Source: B69-G16 sp964501905
GTDB lineage: Archaea; Thermoproteota; Thermoprotei; Thermofilales; B69-G16
NCBI GenBank assembly: GCA_964501905.1
Contig: CAZCTW010000012.1
Span: 1 to 64,000 of the forward strand
DNA length: 64,000 nucleotides
Reading direction: 5' to 3'
A model generated the notes under the pieces. It did not search any database. It had not been told where the DNA came from and saw only the letters and a list, made by a program, of their open reading frames with translations. Numbering within the stretch: position 1 is the stretch's first letter; the number at the start of each line of letters is the position of its first letter. Positions 51,063-60,674 of this stretch are shown here, piece by piece. The translations under genes were made by a program, and so were the position numbers.

Positions 51063-53831
51063 ATGAAGTTCATATCTACGCGTAAGCCTTCCTCAGGCAT
51101 ACCCCTCGGAGGATTAGGCACGGGTTCTGTCGAGATAAGACCTGACGGGTGTCTCTACGAGTGGCTGATATTTAACAATAAGCCTTGGAGCGGGTACGGC
51201 TCTCCCGAATTTCCGGTCGATAGGAAGGATTTTGTCTTCGCGGTTAGAGTAAAGTCTGAAAGTGAGGAGCCCGTAGTGAGGCTTCTCAGGACCGACTTGT
51301 GGGAGGAATGTGTAGATATAACGTACAGCGTGTTCTCAACAGTCATAAACCCCTACCAGATGCCCTGGGTTAGGAGTGTAGAGGAGATAAAATTTGAAGG
51401 GCGTCCGCCTTTCGCCTTTCTCGAGTACTTAGACTCGGCGTTTAACGAGCTCGGCTTAGAGGCTTCCCTGGAGGCGTTTAGCCCGATGATCCCCGGCGAT
51501 GTTGGAAACTCATCGATACCTGTCGCCATCTTTAAGTTTAACTTTAAGAACATGGGCGATAAAAAATTACAGATATCTCTGATGGCTTTAATGAAGAACC
51601 CGCACGGAGCGAGCGACGACGTTAAAGTAAGTAATGAAGTCGTGGAGAGCGATGGCTTCACGGCTTTATTGATGAAAGGCGAGGGGTTAAGCGAAAAGCA
51701 TGGAATGCACCGGGGCGCGCTCGCCATAGCGTTTCTGGGACGGGCTACGGCGACGGCAGATTTAGCCGTGAAGCGTGGTGATAAAAGGACGAAAGCGTAT
51801 AGGTTGAGGCGGTTGCTGGTCGACTTCAGAGGCGATGGGGTTCTCAGCGGAGGATCCAGTGCCGTGGCAGTAGGCGAGGAACTCTACGGAGCGCTAGCTA
51901 AGAACGTTGAGGTCGGGCCTGGAAAGGAAGCGGAAATAGTTTTCGTGTTGGCCTGGTTTTACCCAAACCACCTGGATTCCACGGATAAGCGGATAGGCCA
52001 CTACTATGAGAACTTCTTTAGCTCCCCAATAGACGTGGTAGAATATGTGGTGCGTAACTTCGATAACCTCTACGCCAGGACAAGGGAGTTTATAGAGACT
52101 ATGTACAAGGCTTGCTATGATGAATGGATAAGCGATCTAGCAGTATCCCAGGTTACAACGTTAGCTAAATCGACTTGGCTTTCCAAGGACGGGCTCTTTG
52201 GAGTTTGGGAAGGAGGGCCCGGCTGTTGCGGCTTAAATACTGTTGACGTAGCTCTCTGGGCTATAACCGGTGTAGCTCTCCTCTACCCGGAGCTGGCTAA
52301 GAGCATGACAAAGCTCATGTCAAAGTTTATACTTAGGCCCGAGCTCACACCCTACTATGAAGTATTCGCTTTAGCCTTCCCCGAGAATATGGCGCTATAC
52401 AGAGAGCTGCTGAAAAGAGATCCGTCAATACAGCATAACGTCGAAAAGTTCAGGAAAGTATTGCGTGAGATAGTCAAACAGACCGGCAAGGATCCGACTG
52501 GTAGAGTACCCCACCTTCTCGCAGCATCTTTTGACGTAGTTGATAACTATGATAGGAGCGATTTAATGCCGGAGTATGTGTTAATAGCGTTACTCAACTA
52601 TTACTGGACCGGCGACCTCGAATACCTTAAACAATTGTGGAGTTCAATAAAGGATGTAATCGAGGCAATGCTCAGGCAACACGACAATGCAGGCTTAAAG
52701 TTGCCATATCACTCTCCGCCCTCTGGGTATGAGGGCTTTTCGCAGGCCGCTAGAGAACTCGCCGTAGATGAACGGCATAGACGGCTACTGGAATTCCTGC
52801 TGTCTGGGCCGATGTATATACCGACCACGGTGAATACATTCGACGCGCTAAGCCTGATGGGAATAGCCACGTTTACGTCCGATCTCTGGGTTGCATCGCT
52901 AAAAGCGGCCGTTGTGGCTGCGGAGAAGTTGGGCGATAACTACGCAGATGAGCTTAAGGAAATTTGTAGAGAAGCGATAATGAATTTTGTCGAGTGTCTC
53001 TGGAATGGGGAGTACTTCGATCTCTGGTATGATCCTCTGACTAGCTACAGGGATGAAGCTTGTATGTCCGCCGCTTTGACTGGCGAGTGGTATCTAGGGG
53101 TTCTGCTAGGATTGGGCTACGCTGTGGATAGGGAGAAGGTGGTTTCGATGCTCAGGGCGGTGTATAAGTATAACTTTAAAAAGTGGGAAGGTTTGCTTAA
53201 TGCAACGTATCCCGGCAAGCCCAGGCCTGCGTTAAAGGGCGATATGAGATACTTTAACGAAGTTGAGATACCTTACGCGGTTGGAGGTCAGATGGATACT
53301 CCGTGGACTGGTATCGAGATACCAGTCGCTGTGCACATGATCTGGGAGGGAATGATTGAAGAGGGGTTGAGGATACTCAGAGCAGTTCATGAGAGATACG
53401 CTAGTTGGGGGCTCTACTGGAACCACATAGAGTGTGACGGCCACTACTTTAGAGTTTTATGCTCGCTTCTAATACCCAATGCTCTAGCCGGGGCTAGGTA
53501 TATAGGCACAGCCAAGAAGTTAGAGATAAGCCCTAGGGTTAGCAGAAGTAGCTTTAAAGGACCCGTGCTGGCGCCGGGCGCGGTGCTCTCCTGTGAACAG
53601 GAGGAAAATGAGGGAGAACTCATGGTCAGGTTGAGAGTTAGGTTGGGCCGCTTGGCTGTCAACGAGCTAGAGCTCTTCGCTTCAAAACCCGTATTCAAGA
53701 TTTCCGTAAAACTTAACGAAAAGGAGAGACGATGCAGCTACAATCAAGATGGCTCCAAGCTTAAAGTGTTACTCGATAGCTTAGAGTTGGAGGAGGGCGA
53801 TGAACTTCTGCTTAAAGCTGTCTATGAGTAA
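51063..53831 (+). CDS. GH116 (GBA2-like) beta-glycosidase
   Basis: A glycoside hydrolase of about 920 residues, in the non-lysosomal glucosylceramidase family, known in Sulfolobus as a beta-glucosidase/xylosidase. The N-terminal beta domain opens with PLGGLGTGSVEIRPDGC. The (alpha/alpha)6 barrel carries the likely nucleophile Glu in VWEGGPG (about residue 393 counted from 51033) and acid/base Asp in YDRSDLMPEYVL (about 510). No signal peptide, so intracellular. The frame is open from 51033; ATG 51063 gives the more family-like start MKFISTRKPSSG. It lies beside ruins of sugar-uptake genes. Confidence 0.88.
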   Translation: MKFISTRKPSSGIPLGGLGTGSVEIRPDGCLYEWLIFNNKPWSGYGSPEFPVDRKDFVFAVRVKSESEEPVVRLLRTDLWEECVDITYSVFSTVINPYQMPWVRSVEEIKFEGRPPFAFLEYLDSAFNELGLEASLEAFSPMIPGDVGNSSIPVAIFKFNFKNMGDKKLQISLMALMKNPHGASDDVKVSNEVVESDGFTALLMKGEGLSEKHGMHRGALAIAFLGRATATADLAVKRGDKRTKAYRLRRLLVDFRGDGVLSGGSSAVAVGEELYGALAKNVEVGPGKEAEIVFVLAWFYPNHLDSTDKRIGHYYENFFSSPIDVVEYVVRNFDNLYARTREFIETMYKACYDEWISDLAVSQVTTLAKSTWLSKDGLFGVWEGGPGCCGLNTVDVALWAITGVALLYPELAKSMTKLMSKFILRPELTPYYEVFALAFPENMALYRELLKRDPSIQHNVEKFRKVLREIVKQTGKDPTGRVPHLLAASFDVVDNYDRSDLMPEYVLIALLNYYWTGDLEYLKQLWSSIKDVIEAMLRQHDNAGLKLPYHSPPSGYEGFSQAARELAVDERHRRLLEFLLSGPMYIPTTVNTFDALSLMGIATFTSDLWVASLKAAVVAAEKLGDNYADELKEICREAIMNFVECLWNGEYFDLWYDPLTSYRDEACMSAALTGEWYLGVLLGLGYAVDREKVVSMLRAVYKYNFKKWEGLLNATYPGKPRPALKGDMRYFNEVEIPYAVGGQMDTPWTGIEIPVAVHMIWEGMIEEGLRILRAVHERYASWGLYWNHIECDGHYFRVLCSLLIPNALAGARYIGTAKKLEISPRVSRSSFKGPVLAPGAVLSCEQEENEGELMVRLRVRLGRLAVNELELFASKPVFKISVKLNEKERRCSYNQDGSKLKVLLDSLELEEGDELLLKAVYE

Positions 53832-54188
53832 TTTGGAAACTGGGATTAGCTAGAACTTAGCAACTACCTCCCAGTTGACTATAACACTATCTTTAAGGCA
53901 TGTCTAAGGGTTAGCTAGGCCTTGGCCCGGGAAGAAGGCGGCGTACTGTTCCCTATGTCCGCGCGCCTTGTCGTAGAATATCCATATTCTCAGGGCTTTG
54001 ACGCCTTTGACCATGCTTAGCTTGCCGCATATATCCCCATTTTACCATTTTCTGACTACTAGTACTGTCTTCAGCGCCCTTAACAACATCTATATACTCT
54101 CCATAATATATAGCCCCGTTAACTCGGTTAGCAATCACAAGACGATTTACTCCGATAATGCCATTGGACATTTCAATAATGACATTAA
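53832..54188. other. 357-bp interval without a supported gene
   Basis: Two opposed short frames (53953-54192 minus and 53998-54282 plus) overlap each other here. Neither has a ribosome site, a promoter or recognisable composition. The DNA separates the GH116 gene from the end of the convergent cobalt/nickel transporter operon. It might hold an unrecognisable gene scrap, but I see nothing to support that. Confidence 0.4.
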
Positions 54189-55013
54189 TCAAATTTTAAA
54201 CCTATACTTATTTTGCAGTATATTTGAAAATTCTTCGATGGTTAAGGGCAGTCTTTCACATTTCCCAAATATTTTCTTGTAGAGCCTTACGGCAAAGGGA
54301 GGCGTTAATCCAACCCTAGAGAGCAGAGCTTCGTTTGTTAAGATATCGTATTTGTCTCCCTTACCTATAGTAGCGCCGTCGTCCATAACGTATACTCTAT
54401 CAGCGATTCGCGCCACAAATTCTATATTATGAGAAGTTACAACAATAGCCCTCTCCTTGCTGCGTAATTCTTTTATCAATTCTTCCAATTCATTTATCGC
54501 TTTTATACTCAAGTTTGCAGTGGGTTCATCGAATAAAATAATTTCAGGCTCATACACTAGAATAGAAGCTATAGCCACTTTCTTCTTCTCGCCTATACTC
54601 AACCTATAGGGGGCTCTATCAAGCAAGTGGTTTACGCCTAACCGTTTAGCTATTTCATTAACCCTCACCTTAATCTCGTCCTCGCCTAGGTCGAGCTGTC
54701 TTAAAGCAAAAGCTATTTCATCATAAACAGTTGGATTGAAAAGCTGATCGTCGGGTTCTTGAAATACTAAACCAAGCTTTTTACGCACCTCGGGCAGTTG
54801 CTCCGTTAAAGGCTTACCATTTAGAAGGACCTCCCCCTTTTCAGGCTCTAACAGACCGGTAGCGACGAGGAGAAGCGTTGTTTTACCGCATCCGTTTGCA
54901 CCTATTATCGATACAACCTCGCCCTTGCTGACAGCTAGCTCGACTCCTCTGAGAGCTTTAATTCCACCAGGGTAGCTGTACCAAGCATTGCGCACCTCTA
55001 ATAATGGCTTCAC
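54189..55013 (-). CDS. cbiO: Cobalt/nickel ECF transporter ATPase
   Basis: A 274-residue ABC ATPase. Walker A GANGCGKT, Q-loop GLVFQEPDDQLFNPTVYDEIAF, signature LSIGEKKKVAIASIL, Walker B IILFDEPTANLS, and H-loop TSHN are complete; the DDQLF Q-loop pattern is typical of CbiO and other ECF ATPases. It is the last gene of a cbiM-N-Q-O operon, overlapping the start region of the permease gene by four bases. Confidence 0.93.
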   Translation of the reverse strand: MKPLLEVRNAWYSYPGGIKALRGVELAVSKGEVVSIIGANGCGKTTLLLVATGLLEPEKGEVLLNGKPLTEQLPEVRKKLGLVFQEPDDQLFNPTVYDEIAFALRQLDLGEDEIKVRVNEIAKRLGVNHLLDRAPYRLSIGEKKKVAIASILVYEPEIILFDEPTANLSIKAINELEELIKELRSKERAIVVTSHNIEFVARIADRVYVMDDGATIGKGDKYDILTNEALLSRVGLTPPFAVRLYKKIFGKCERLPLTIEEFSNILQNKYRFKI

Positions 55014-55783
55014 AGTTTCACCGTTAAAGCGGTCAGCGCTATTAATACGGCGGAAAGTAACAGAAGTAAATCGTAAAAACTTAATTTAAAAGGTTCGCTA
55101 TGTTTTTTGACTATATTGTCGGAAAAGCTTCTAGCTTTTAAAGCCGCGTTGAGTCTTAACCCTCTCTCATAACCCCTTACCAGAAGATCGCCGATAATGC
55201 TGACATTGCCAAACCAGATAGTCTTATAGCTTGACTCGCCTAACATTCTAGCTTCTCTAGCCGCTATCATCCTACAGGTATCTCTGAGGAACATCGGAGT
55301 GTACTTTATCAAGAAACCAGTCATAAATACTAGCTCTTCGGGTAAGCCGATGCCCCGTAAGCCTTTTAAAAGCTTTAACCATCCTAGGTGGGCTATAATT
55401 ACTATGAAGATAGAGGTGGCCGCGGTAGCTCTTAAAATTAGGAAAACGGCATCTTCCCAATTTCTATTTGAAATTTCCACTCCGCCAATCTGAGCTATTA
55501 ATAGGGGGGATGAAACGGAAACTGCAATGAATAGGATAAATAATACTGGTTTAGCCCACCGTCTAAAATTTATTCTTAACAAAATACAAAGTACAAAACT
55601 AAAAAATATAATCATGAGCGGTACAGTGAAACCCGCGCTGAAGGAAGCTATAAAAGTGAGAACAATTGCCGAGAAAATTGCAATTGAGGGATTTAAAAAA
55701 ACTTTAGGGTTTTCATAGTTTAAAATTTCAAATATCTCGGCTACCTCTTCTAGGAATATCGTCGTTAGCTTTTTCCGCGGCAT
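55010..55783 (-). CDS. cbiQ: Cobalt/nickel ECF transporter transmembrane protein
   Basis: The 257-residue T-component has about five helices, and its two coupling motifs are visible: AAREARMLG and RGLRLNAALKARSFSD, which match the ARG-type helices that contact the CbiO dimer. It starts one base after the CbiN-like stop. Together with CbiM it forms the membrane part of the Ni/Co importer. Confidence 0.9.
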   Translation of the reverse strand: MPRKKLTTIFLEEVAEIFEILNYENPKVFLNPSIAIFSAIVLTFIASFSAGFTVPLMIIFFSFVLCILLRINFRRWAKPVLFILFIAVSVSSPLLIAQIGGVEISNRNWEDAVFLILRATAATSIFIVIIAHLGWLKLLKGLRGIGLPEELVFMTGFLIKYTPMFLRDTCRMIAAREARMLGESSYKTIWFGNVSIIGDLLVRGYERGLRLNAALKARSFSDNIVKKHSEPFKLSFYDLLLLLSAVLIALTALTVKL

Positions 55784-56071
55784 TTACTTACTACCCATTA
55801 TTTTGGATAATCCGATGCCTAGTCCGAGAACGGCGAATACTCCTATAAAACCTGCGATTATATATCCTATAGTATCGGGCAGTCCTGGAACCGTGTAGTC
55901 GAAGAACGGCGTCCAGTTGATATCCTCTGATATATCTTCAAGCCCTAAAGCTTCGGCTGCTAAATCCAAGGGCTCATGATAGCCGACCATATCCGCTAGT
56001 ATAACGCCGAAAATTGGGCTAATAATTACCAAGGCGAAAGTTACTATAAGGGCTTTCTTTGATATCATCAA
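55784..56071 (-). CDS. cbiN: CbiN/NikN-like PDGLE-domain membrane protein
   Basis: A 95-residue protein with two helices (residues 5-27 and 70-90) around an extracellular loop holding GYHEPLDLAAEALG and FDYTVPGL, the PDGLE-domain pattern. CbiN/NikN proteins help CbiM load the metal ion. It lies eight bases downstream of cbiM, in the usual position. Confidence 0.85.
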   Translation of the reverse strand: MMISKKALIVTFALVIISPIFGVILADMVGYHEPLDLAAEALGLEDISEDINWTPFFDYTVPGLPDTIGYIIAGFIGVFAVLGLGIGLSKIMGSK

Positions 56072-56079
56072 CTACCACC

Positions 56080-56694
56080 TCATTTTATCAGGTGAGGAGC
56101 TCTCTTCTGAATATACGCGATGACTCCCGCTGTGATTATACCCTCAATTACTCCCAGCAGGGCATGCCACCCGCCCATCACGGACACTGTGACCGGTAGT
56201 TCGTAGATGAACTGGCTAGAAACTCCTAACTCGATTCCACAAACTATCCCCGCCAAGGTTATTCCTAGCCATCCTCCCAGGAAGGCTCCGAGGAGCTTGT
56301 ACTTTTCGGGAAATATCTTATAGAATATGTATCCCACGAGGACGTCGACTATAGCCATGTTAAACACGTTTGCTCCTAGCGCCGTTATACCGCCATCGTG
56401 GAACACTAGACATTGGACGAAGAGAACGAGGAATAACGCTATATACCCTAACCAAGGTCCAAGAATTATCCCTGCCAATGCTCCTCCTACGAAATGTAGG
56501 CTCGTCCCCCCTGGTATCGGCCAGTTAAGCATTTGAGCTGCAAAGATGCCAGCGGCTAGGACAGATGCCAAAATCATTTGATCTTGGAGTTTTTCCTTTT
56601 TAACCTTGTAGAATGCGTAGCAACAGAACGCTATCATGATAATGTATGTAATTGCTGAAACTACAGGGTCTAGAAAACCATCTGGAATATGCAT
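56080..56694 (-). CDS. cbiM: Cobalt/nickel ECF transporter substrate-binding protein
   Basis: A 204-residue S-component with six to seven helices. It starts MHIPDGFLDP; in CbiM/NikM the N-terminal Met-His pair co-ordinates the metal, so the start is certain. FVGGALAGIILGPWLGYI and FHDGGITALGANVFNM are family signatures. The protein captures Ni(II) or Co(II). A NikR-like palindrome over its TATA box favours nickel. Confidence 0.93.
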   Translation of the reverse strand: MHIPDGFLDPVVSAITYIIMIAFCCYAFYKVKKEKLQDQMILASVLAAGIFAAQMLNWPIPGGTSLHFVGGALAGIILGPWLGYIALFLVLFVQCLVFHDGGITALGANVFNMAIVDVLVGYIFYKIFPEKYKLLGAFLGGWLGITLAGIVCGIELGVSSQFIYELPVTVSVMGGWHALLGVIEGIITAGVIAYIQKRAPHLIK

Positions 56695-56722
56695 GCTGAC
56701 CCCATGTTTAGGAGGAAAAGAG

Positions 56723-56763
56723 GTTATATTTAAGTATTACCTTTTCATACAAAGGTAATACTT
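56723..56763 (-). promoter_or_regulatory. cbiM promoter with a NikR-like palindrome
   Basis: AAGTATTACCTTT (56732-56744) and AAAGGTAATACTT (56751-56763) are a perfect 13-bp inverted repeat with a six-base spacer. Within it GTATTAC and GTAATAC stand 14 bases apart, similar to the GTGTTAC-N14-GTAACAC boxes proposed for NikR. On the minus strand the TATA box CTTAAATATAA overlaps its edge, and ATG 56694 is about 30 bases further. This fits nickel-dependent repression of the uptake operon. The regulator gene is not in the window. Confidence 0.65.
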
Positions 56764-56907
56764 AATTTGAGGAGGAGGCGTCGCCCCGGAAAAATATGAA
56801 TATTCTGTTTAGAATTACTGAAAATTCTCGTGTTAGAAATAGTTTAAACGCTATACCTATGAGCGATATTTAAACGATGAGAGAGGCTACTTCAGTTTAG
56901 TAACGCG

Positions 56908-57270
56908 CTACGTTAATAGCGCCATTATAAAGTCTGCTATTTTAGGCGCGGCTCTGATGCCTATATAGACGAAAGCCGTTATTACGACAAGTTCTATCCC
57001 GAGCTTTAGATCAAGCTCGCCTAGCAGTACTGCCGCTCCTAAGTCGAAGACGGCGGCCACAACTACAGCGGCGGCAACGCCCCAACAGTTTAACACGTAG
57101 AGTAGAATTAGGAAGAATGGTATCCCCAGTAGACACCCGATAACTATAACTGCTACGGGGTTTATTTTAGAAAGCTTTGCCTGGCTAGCTATCATAGCAG
57201 TCATTCTGGGGCAGGTGACGTAGAGGGCGAAAGCCAGAGATGCTACAAGAAGAGGGATAAAATTCTTCAC
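56908..57270 (-). CDS. Small multi-helix membrane protein of unknown function
   Basis: A 120-residue protein with four hydrophobic segments (about 5-22, 38-60, 63-85 and 90-108). It has cysteines in or near the first three (TCPRM, IGCLLG, LNCWG), unusual for a small archaeal membrane protein, but I do not recognise the family. It follows the lipoprotein gene at 57312 by 41 bases on the same strand, upstream of the cbi operon, so a metal-related role is possible. Confidence 0.6.
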   Translation of the reverse strand: MKNFIPLLVASLAFALYVTCPRMTAMIASQAKLSKINPVAVIVIGCLLGIPFFLILLYVLNCWGVAAAVVVAAVFDLGAAVLLGELDLKLGIELVVITAFVYIGIRAAPKIADFIMALLT

Positions 57271-57311
57271 GACACCTCACCGTCATGTGTAGAAGTCCAG
57301 TACTTAAATAT

Positions 57312-58778
57312 CTAGTGGTTATGGAACTCGCTAGATTCTTTACGGTAGTACGCTATTCTAGAACTTCGCTTAAGTACTAGAAGTAGAGGCCCTATGTCGC
57401 CTGTCTCTTCTTCCGGGAAGAAGATTCTTAACGGAGCTTTGACGCATCTCAGCACCATTGCTCCATCGGTAAAACCATAGGAGACCCACTTGCCATTGGA
57501 CCATACGAGCCGGCTATTCCAACCAGCGTATCCTAGCTTAGCAACAGAGAGTATGACTTCCAGATCCTCCTTGCTAAGGCCTGTTATGATGCCGTTTTCA
57601 GAAAGCCATTCTAGCTCTGTTTTCAAAGCATTTTTGACTTCCTCCTCGCTTATATCGTAAGCAGGGACGAACCGGGATCTGGTAGATTCCTGGAATTTCA
57701 CGAATAAGCACTTATCTACGAGTTTTTCGCCTAAGCCGATAGCCTTGAAAGCGTTTCTAAACTCTTCTAAGATTTCGCTGCTCAACTCGTCTAGGTTAGC
57801 GACTCTAAGCGAGAGATAGGCTTCGCCTCCTCTACCCTTTCCCTCTATAGACAACTTTGCTTCGTCCAGCTTCTTCGTCATAATAAATCCCATGTAGTTG
57901 TCCTCTGAAATCCTCTTTACCCAAACAGTCCAACCGAGTTTCCGCGCCTCTTCAACTTTGAGCTCGGAAATATCGAATTTCTCGCTAGCATATTCAATGC
58001 TACAGGTATGCACGGTAGTGGTGTTTACCTCCTGTTTTAGAGGTACCTGTATCCTCACCGCGATGTACTTTTCCTGCTCCGGCGGCTTTCTGGCCAAAGC
58101 ATCCTTAATCATGTGCGTCTTTAAGAGCTTCTTAAGCTCGGGTAGCCCTATCTTGTCTAGAAGGCTACCGGCTTCGGACTTTATCTTCGAAGCAAGTTCG
58201 TCGTCCACCTCCTCGACCCCCCTAATTAATAAGCCGAGTTTTACAGTATACTCCCCACAGCTCTCGAGCTCGGCTACGCCCAGGAACACTTTCACCTCTG
58301 CGCCGTCTATCATCTTAGTGAAAATAAAGACTATACCTCTGCCCTTTGGAGCTGAGGGCGTCTCTACATCCCAACCGAGCTCGTTCTTAACTTTCTCGAT
58401 ATTGTCGCTTACCTGTTCAGGAGTAAGGTTTAATCCTTTCACGCTAACCACGGTCATAGGCTCATCGCTTGGAGCACGCACGTTGGCGTACTTTAATCCT
58501 TGCTCCGATACTACCACGATAAGTCTATCGTCGTAGTGGCTCTTGTACGCATAAGCCGAGTAAGCGCTGAAGTGGTCCACGCTAGAAACACCTTTCATTC
58601 CCGCTAGTTTAGTTAAATCGTACTTTACCCCCGGCTTATTTAGCACAACTTCTATTGCGTAAGGATCCGCCGGGCTAAAACACGCTGACGCCGTGAACTC
58701 TGATAAGATAAAAGCCATCGCGAATATTATCGTTATTATTTTACTCCTAACTCTCCTCTTTAAACGGAATCTTTTCAT
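57312..58778 (-). CDS. Putative lipoprotein with duplicated domain, unknown function
   Basis: From ATG 58778 (GGTGA just upstream) the 488-residue protein has a twin-arginine-free signal (KIITIIFAMAFILSEF) ending in TASAC, which reads as a lipobox with the cysteine as lipid site. Then follows FSPADPYAIEVVLNKPGVKY. Two related halves are visible: NELGWDVETPSAPKGRGIVFIF and ARKLGWTVWVKRI, each followed by a strand-rich stretch with an LDEL/VDDEL helix. I know no family name. It is upstream of the nickel/cobalt operon on the same strand and could be an envelope metal-binding protein; that is inference. Confidence 0.6.
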   Translation of the reverse strand: MKRFRLKRRVRSKIITIIFAMAFILSEFTASACFSPADPYAIEVVLNKPGVKYDLTKLAGMKGVSSVDHFSAYSAYAYKSHYDDRLIVVVSEQGLKYANVRAPSDEPMTVVSVKGLNLTPEQVSDNIEKVKNELGWDVETPSAPKGRGIVFIFTKMIDGAEVKVFLGVAELESCGEYTVKLGLLIRGVEEVDDELASKIKSEAGSLLDKIGLPELKKLLKTHMIKDALARKPPEQEKYIAVRIQVPLKQEVNTTTVHTCSIEYASEKFDISELKVEEARKLGWTVWVKRISEDNYMGFIMTKKLDEAKLSIEGKGRGGEAYLSLRVANLDELSSEILEEFRNAFKAIGLGEKLVDKCLFVKFQESTRSRFVPAYDISEEEVKNALKTELEWLSENGIITGLSKEDLEVILSVAKLGYAGWNSRLVWSNGKWVSYGFTDGAMVLRCVKAPLRIFFPEEETGDIGPLLLVLKRSSRIAYYRKESSEFHNH

Positions 58779-59455
58779 ATCTTCACCGATAATATAGGTG
58801 CGTAATTCTATGAAATATCTAAGCATCTGAACAAAATGTTCAAAAAAATCGAATGGTATAATTAGCAAGGCTAAAGTCGATGCGAAGAGCTCGACTAGGC
58901 TAGCTTAACATTAAAATACCTTTGTCGAGAGAATTAGAATGTAAGAAATAATCGTTTATAATAGAGAATTGATTATTTTTCTTCTATTGCCTTTAAATAT
59001 GTCGGGAATATTATTTAAAAAGATATGATTTATTACATATAAGATTAGGAAAATATAAATAATTGCTAGATGCATTATTTTATGAGGAGAAGACATTAGA
59101 ATTTATTCTCATACATAAGCCGTTAGGGCCTCTCCCCCAGAAATGTTAAAGACTGCTCTCGAGTTTGTAAAGAAGCTTATCGCCGAATCGTCAAAAAATG
59201 CGAGGAATGGGCTTTGACGTCGACGTTATCCCAGCTGAAAGGTAGAGGTAGCTATTCCAAAATGGGAGAAAGGTCTAGCCGGAAGACCATAATAATAATC
59301 TTTCTTTTTATCCCCTCTAGGATATCCACATAAAATTCGTCCATCCTAGAAGTGTACGAGGTTTTATATAATCTATGTGAAAAATGCATAAGCAGTTTAT
59401 CTCAAATCTGTTTGTTAAGAAAAGCGACAAAACTCGCTCATTGAACCATAGCGTG
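58779..59455. other. 677-bp AT-rich interval with one palindrome
   Basis: I see no supported gene here. TGAACA-AAA-TGTTCA (58828-58842) is a perfect 6-bp inverted repeat about 50 bases upstream of the lipoprotein start and may be its operator. A short plus-strand piece near 59143 (MLKTALEFVKKLIAES) looks coding-like but stops soon, so it may be a gene scrap. The remainder is rich in A and T. Confidence 0.4.
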
Positions 59456-59887
59456 TTACCCCTCCATTCTACTTATTAAATTTTTCATAACTTCGTCTAA
59501 CTCTCCACGAATATCATCTTGCTCTATCAACCCCCATTTCACCGCCGCATCTATTAGTTTTTCACAATAAGACTTATCCGCGCCTAAGTTTTCAGCGAGG
59601 AAGACCCGTGGTCCTTTTCCCGGAGCGTAGAGCACGTAAAGTTTCGCTCTCGTCTGCCTATTACGTAAAACTATAAAGCCTTTCTCCACGTTTATCCTTA
59701 TAATATCCGAGTTCAAAACCTCCGCAACAGCGAGAAATATCTGCGTCAACCTAGCCCTAGACTCCCTAAGCGCCTTACTCACAGCTTGCTTGGATATTCC
59801 AAGCTCCTCAGCTATCTCCACCTCCCTCATACGCTTTCCCGAAGCTAGGAGGAGTATTTCCTCCATTCTCGGCGGAAGTTTAAGCAT
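59456..59887 (-). CDS. HTH transcription regulator (Tfx-like)
   Basis: The 143-residue protein begins with a sigma-type helix-turn-helix (REVEIAEELGISKQAVSKALRES, quoted in part, residues 20-42) and then a domain with VLRNRQTRAKLYVLYAPG and a helical end. The arrangement resembles archaeal Tfx-type regulators. It overlaps the upstream membrane-protein gene by eight bases, so the two are co-translated; the membrane protein may hold or sense for it. The operon promoter carries AGTAAAC repeats that would suit autoregulation. Confidence 0.7.
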   Translation of the reverse strand: MLKLPPRMEEILLLASGKRMREVEIAEELGISKQAVSKALRESRARLTQIFLAVAEVLNSDIIRINVEKGFIVLRNRQTRAKLYVLYAPGKGPRVFLAENLGADKSYCEKLIDAAVKWGLIEQDDIRGELDEVMKNLISRMEG

Positions 59888-60674
59888 TTGTCATAACCCT
59901 CCTCGCAACTAACTCTATAAATTGCCTAGCCTCCTCCTCGCCTACCGCCACGACGGCGTAATACCTCCTCCTAGCGTCTTCTAGGATAATTACGTGACGC
60001 CTTAAAACCGTAATGAAAATGAAAAATATGAAAACTAAAACCTGTCCAATCATCAGCGGGAGCAGAGTAGGTATATCACTAGTCAAAGACCTATTGAAGA
60101 GCTGGTGATAGTAGCTCCCTATCAGGAAATCTATAACCACGAACACGACGCTCAATACCCAACCCGTGTACTTAGCAAATCTCCTATAGCTCTCTGAAGT
60201 CAACATAAAATACACTATCAAGCCCAACCCAACGAATATAGGGATGAGGAAGAAGGTCAAATAGCGTACAGGCGGTAGTGAAGCTTTAATTATTATGTAG
60301 AGCAGCGGGTAGGTTATGATGATCGTAAGCGGGATTAACTGCACCTTGAAGTATTTAAAAAGCCTACCCTTCTCTAGGTTGTTCATATCAGCTACTTCTA
60401 TGACATCAGTTATAGTTATTTTAAATACTGTTCTGGGATAGCCATAGGTAAGAATTATCTTACCGTCAACTACGTCGACGCCTCTGCCAACTGATAATAG
60501 AGCCAACAATATACCAGTAAATACTACAGGAAGAGAAATACAGTCGGGAACCTCCCCGTAAGCTTGAAGCAACAACGCGATGGGAAACAACACCATCGCA
60601 ATAGAGAACAAAACGCCTGGCAAACCTACATAAGACGCTGGCCACAACCTCCAGCTACAACATTTCTCAACCAT
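59880..60674 (-). CDS. Membrane protein co-translated with an HTH regulator
   Basis: A 264-residue protein (from ATG 60674) with about six hydrophobic segments: two near the start (GVLFSIAMVLFPIALLL and ISLPVVFTGILLALLSV), then two pairs in the middle and before the end. Between the first pairs lies a short beta domain (IILTYGYPRTVFKITITDVIEV) like a PH-type fold, and another at the end (RRHVIILEDARRRYYAVVAVG). This resembles bacterial PH-domain membrane proteins of unknown role. It probably signals to the downstream regulator. Confidence 0.6.
   Translation of the reverse strand: MVEKCCSWRLWPASYVGLPGVLFSIAMVLFPIALLLQAYGEVPDCISLPVVFTGILLALLSVGRGVDVVDGKIILTYGYPRTVFKITITDVIEVADMNNLEKGRLFKYFKVQLIPLTIIITYPLLYIIIKASLPPVRYLTFFLIPIFVGLGLIVYFMLTSESYRRFAKYTGWVLSVVFVVIDFLIGSYYHQLFNRSLTSDIPTLLPLMIGQVLVFIFFIFITVLRRHVIILEDARRRYYAVVAVGEEEARQFIELVARRVMTNA

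Noticed and set aside
53953..54282. Opposed short frames on both strands after the GH116 gene
   Set aside because: They overlap each other, and neither has promoter, ribosome site or family resemblance.
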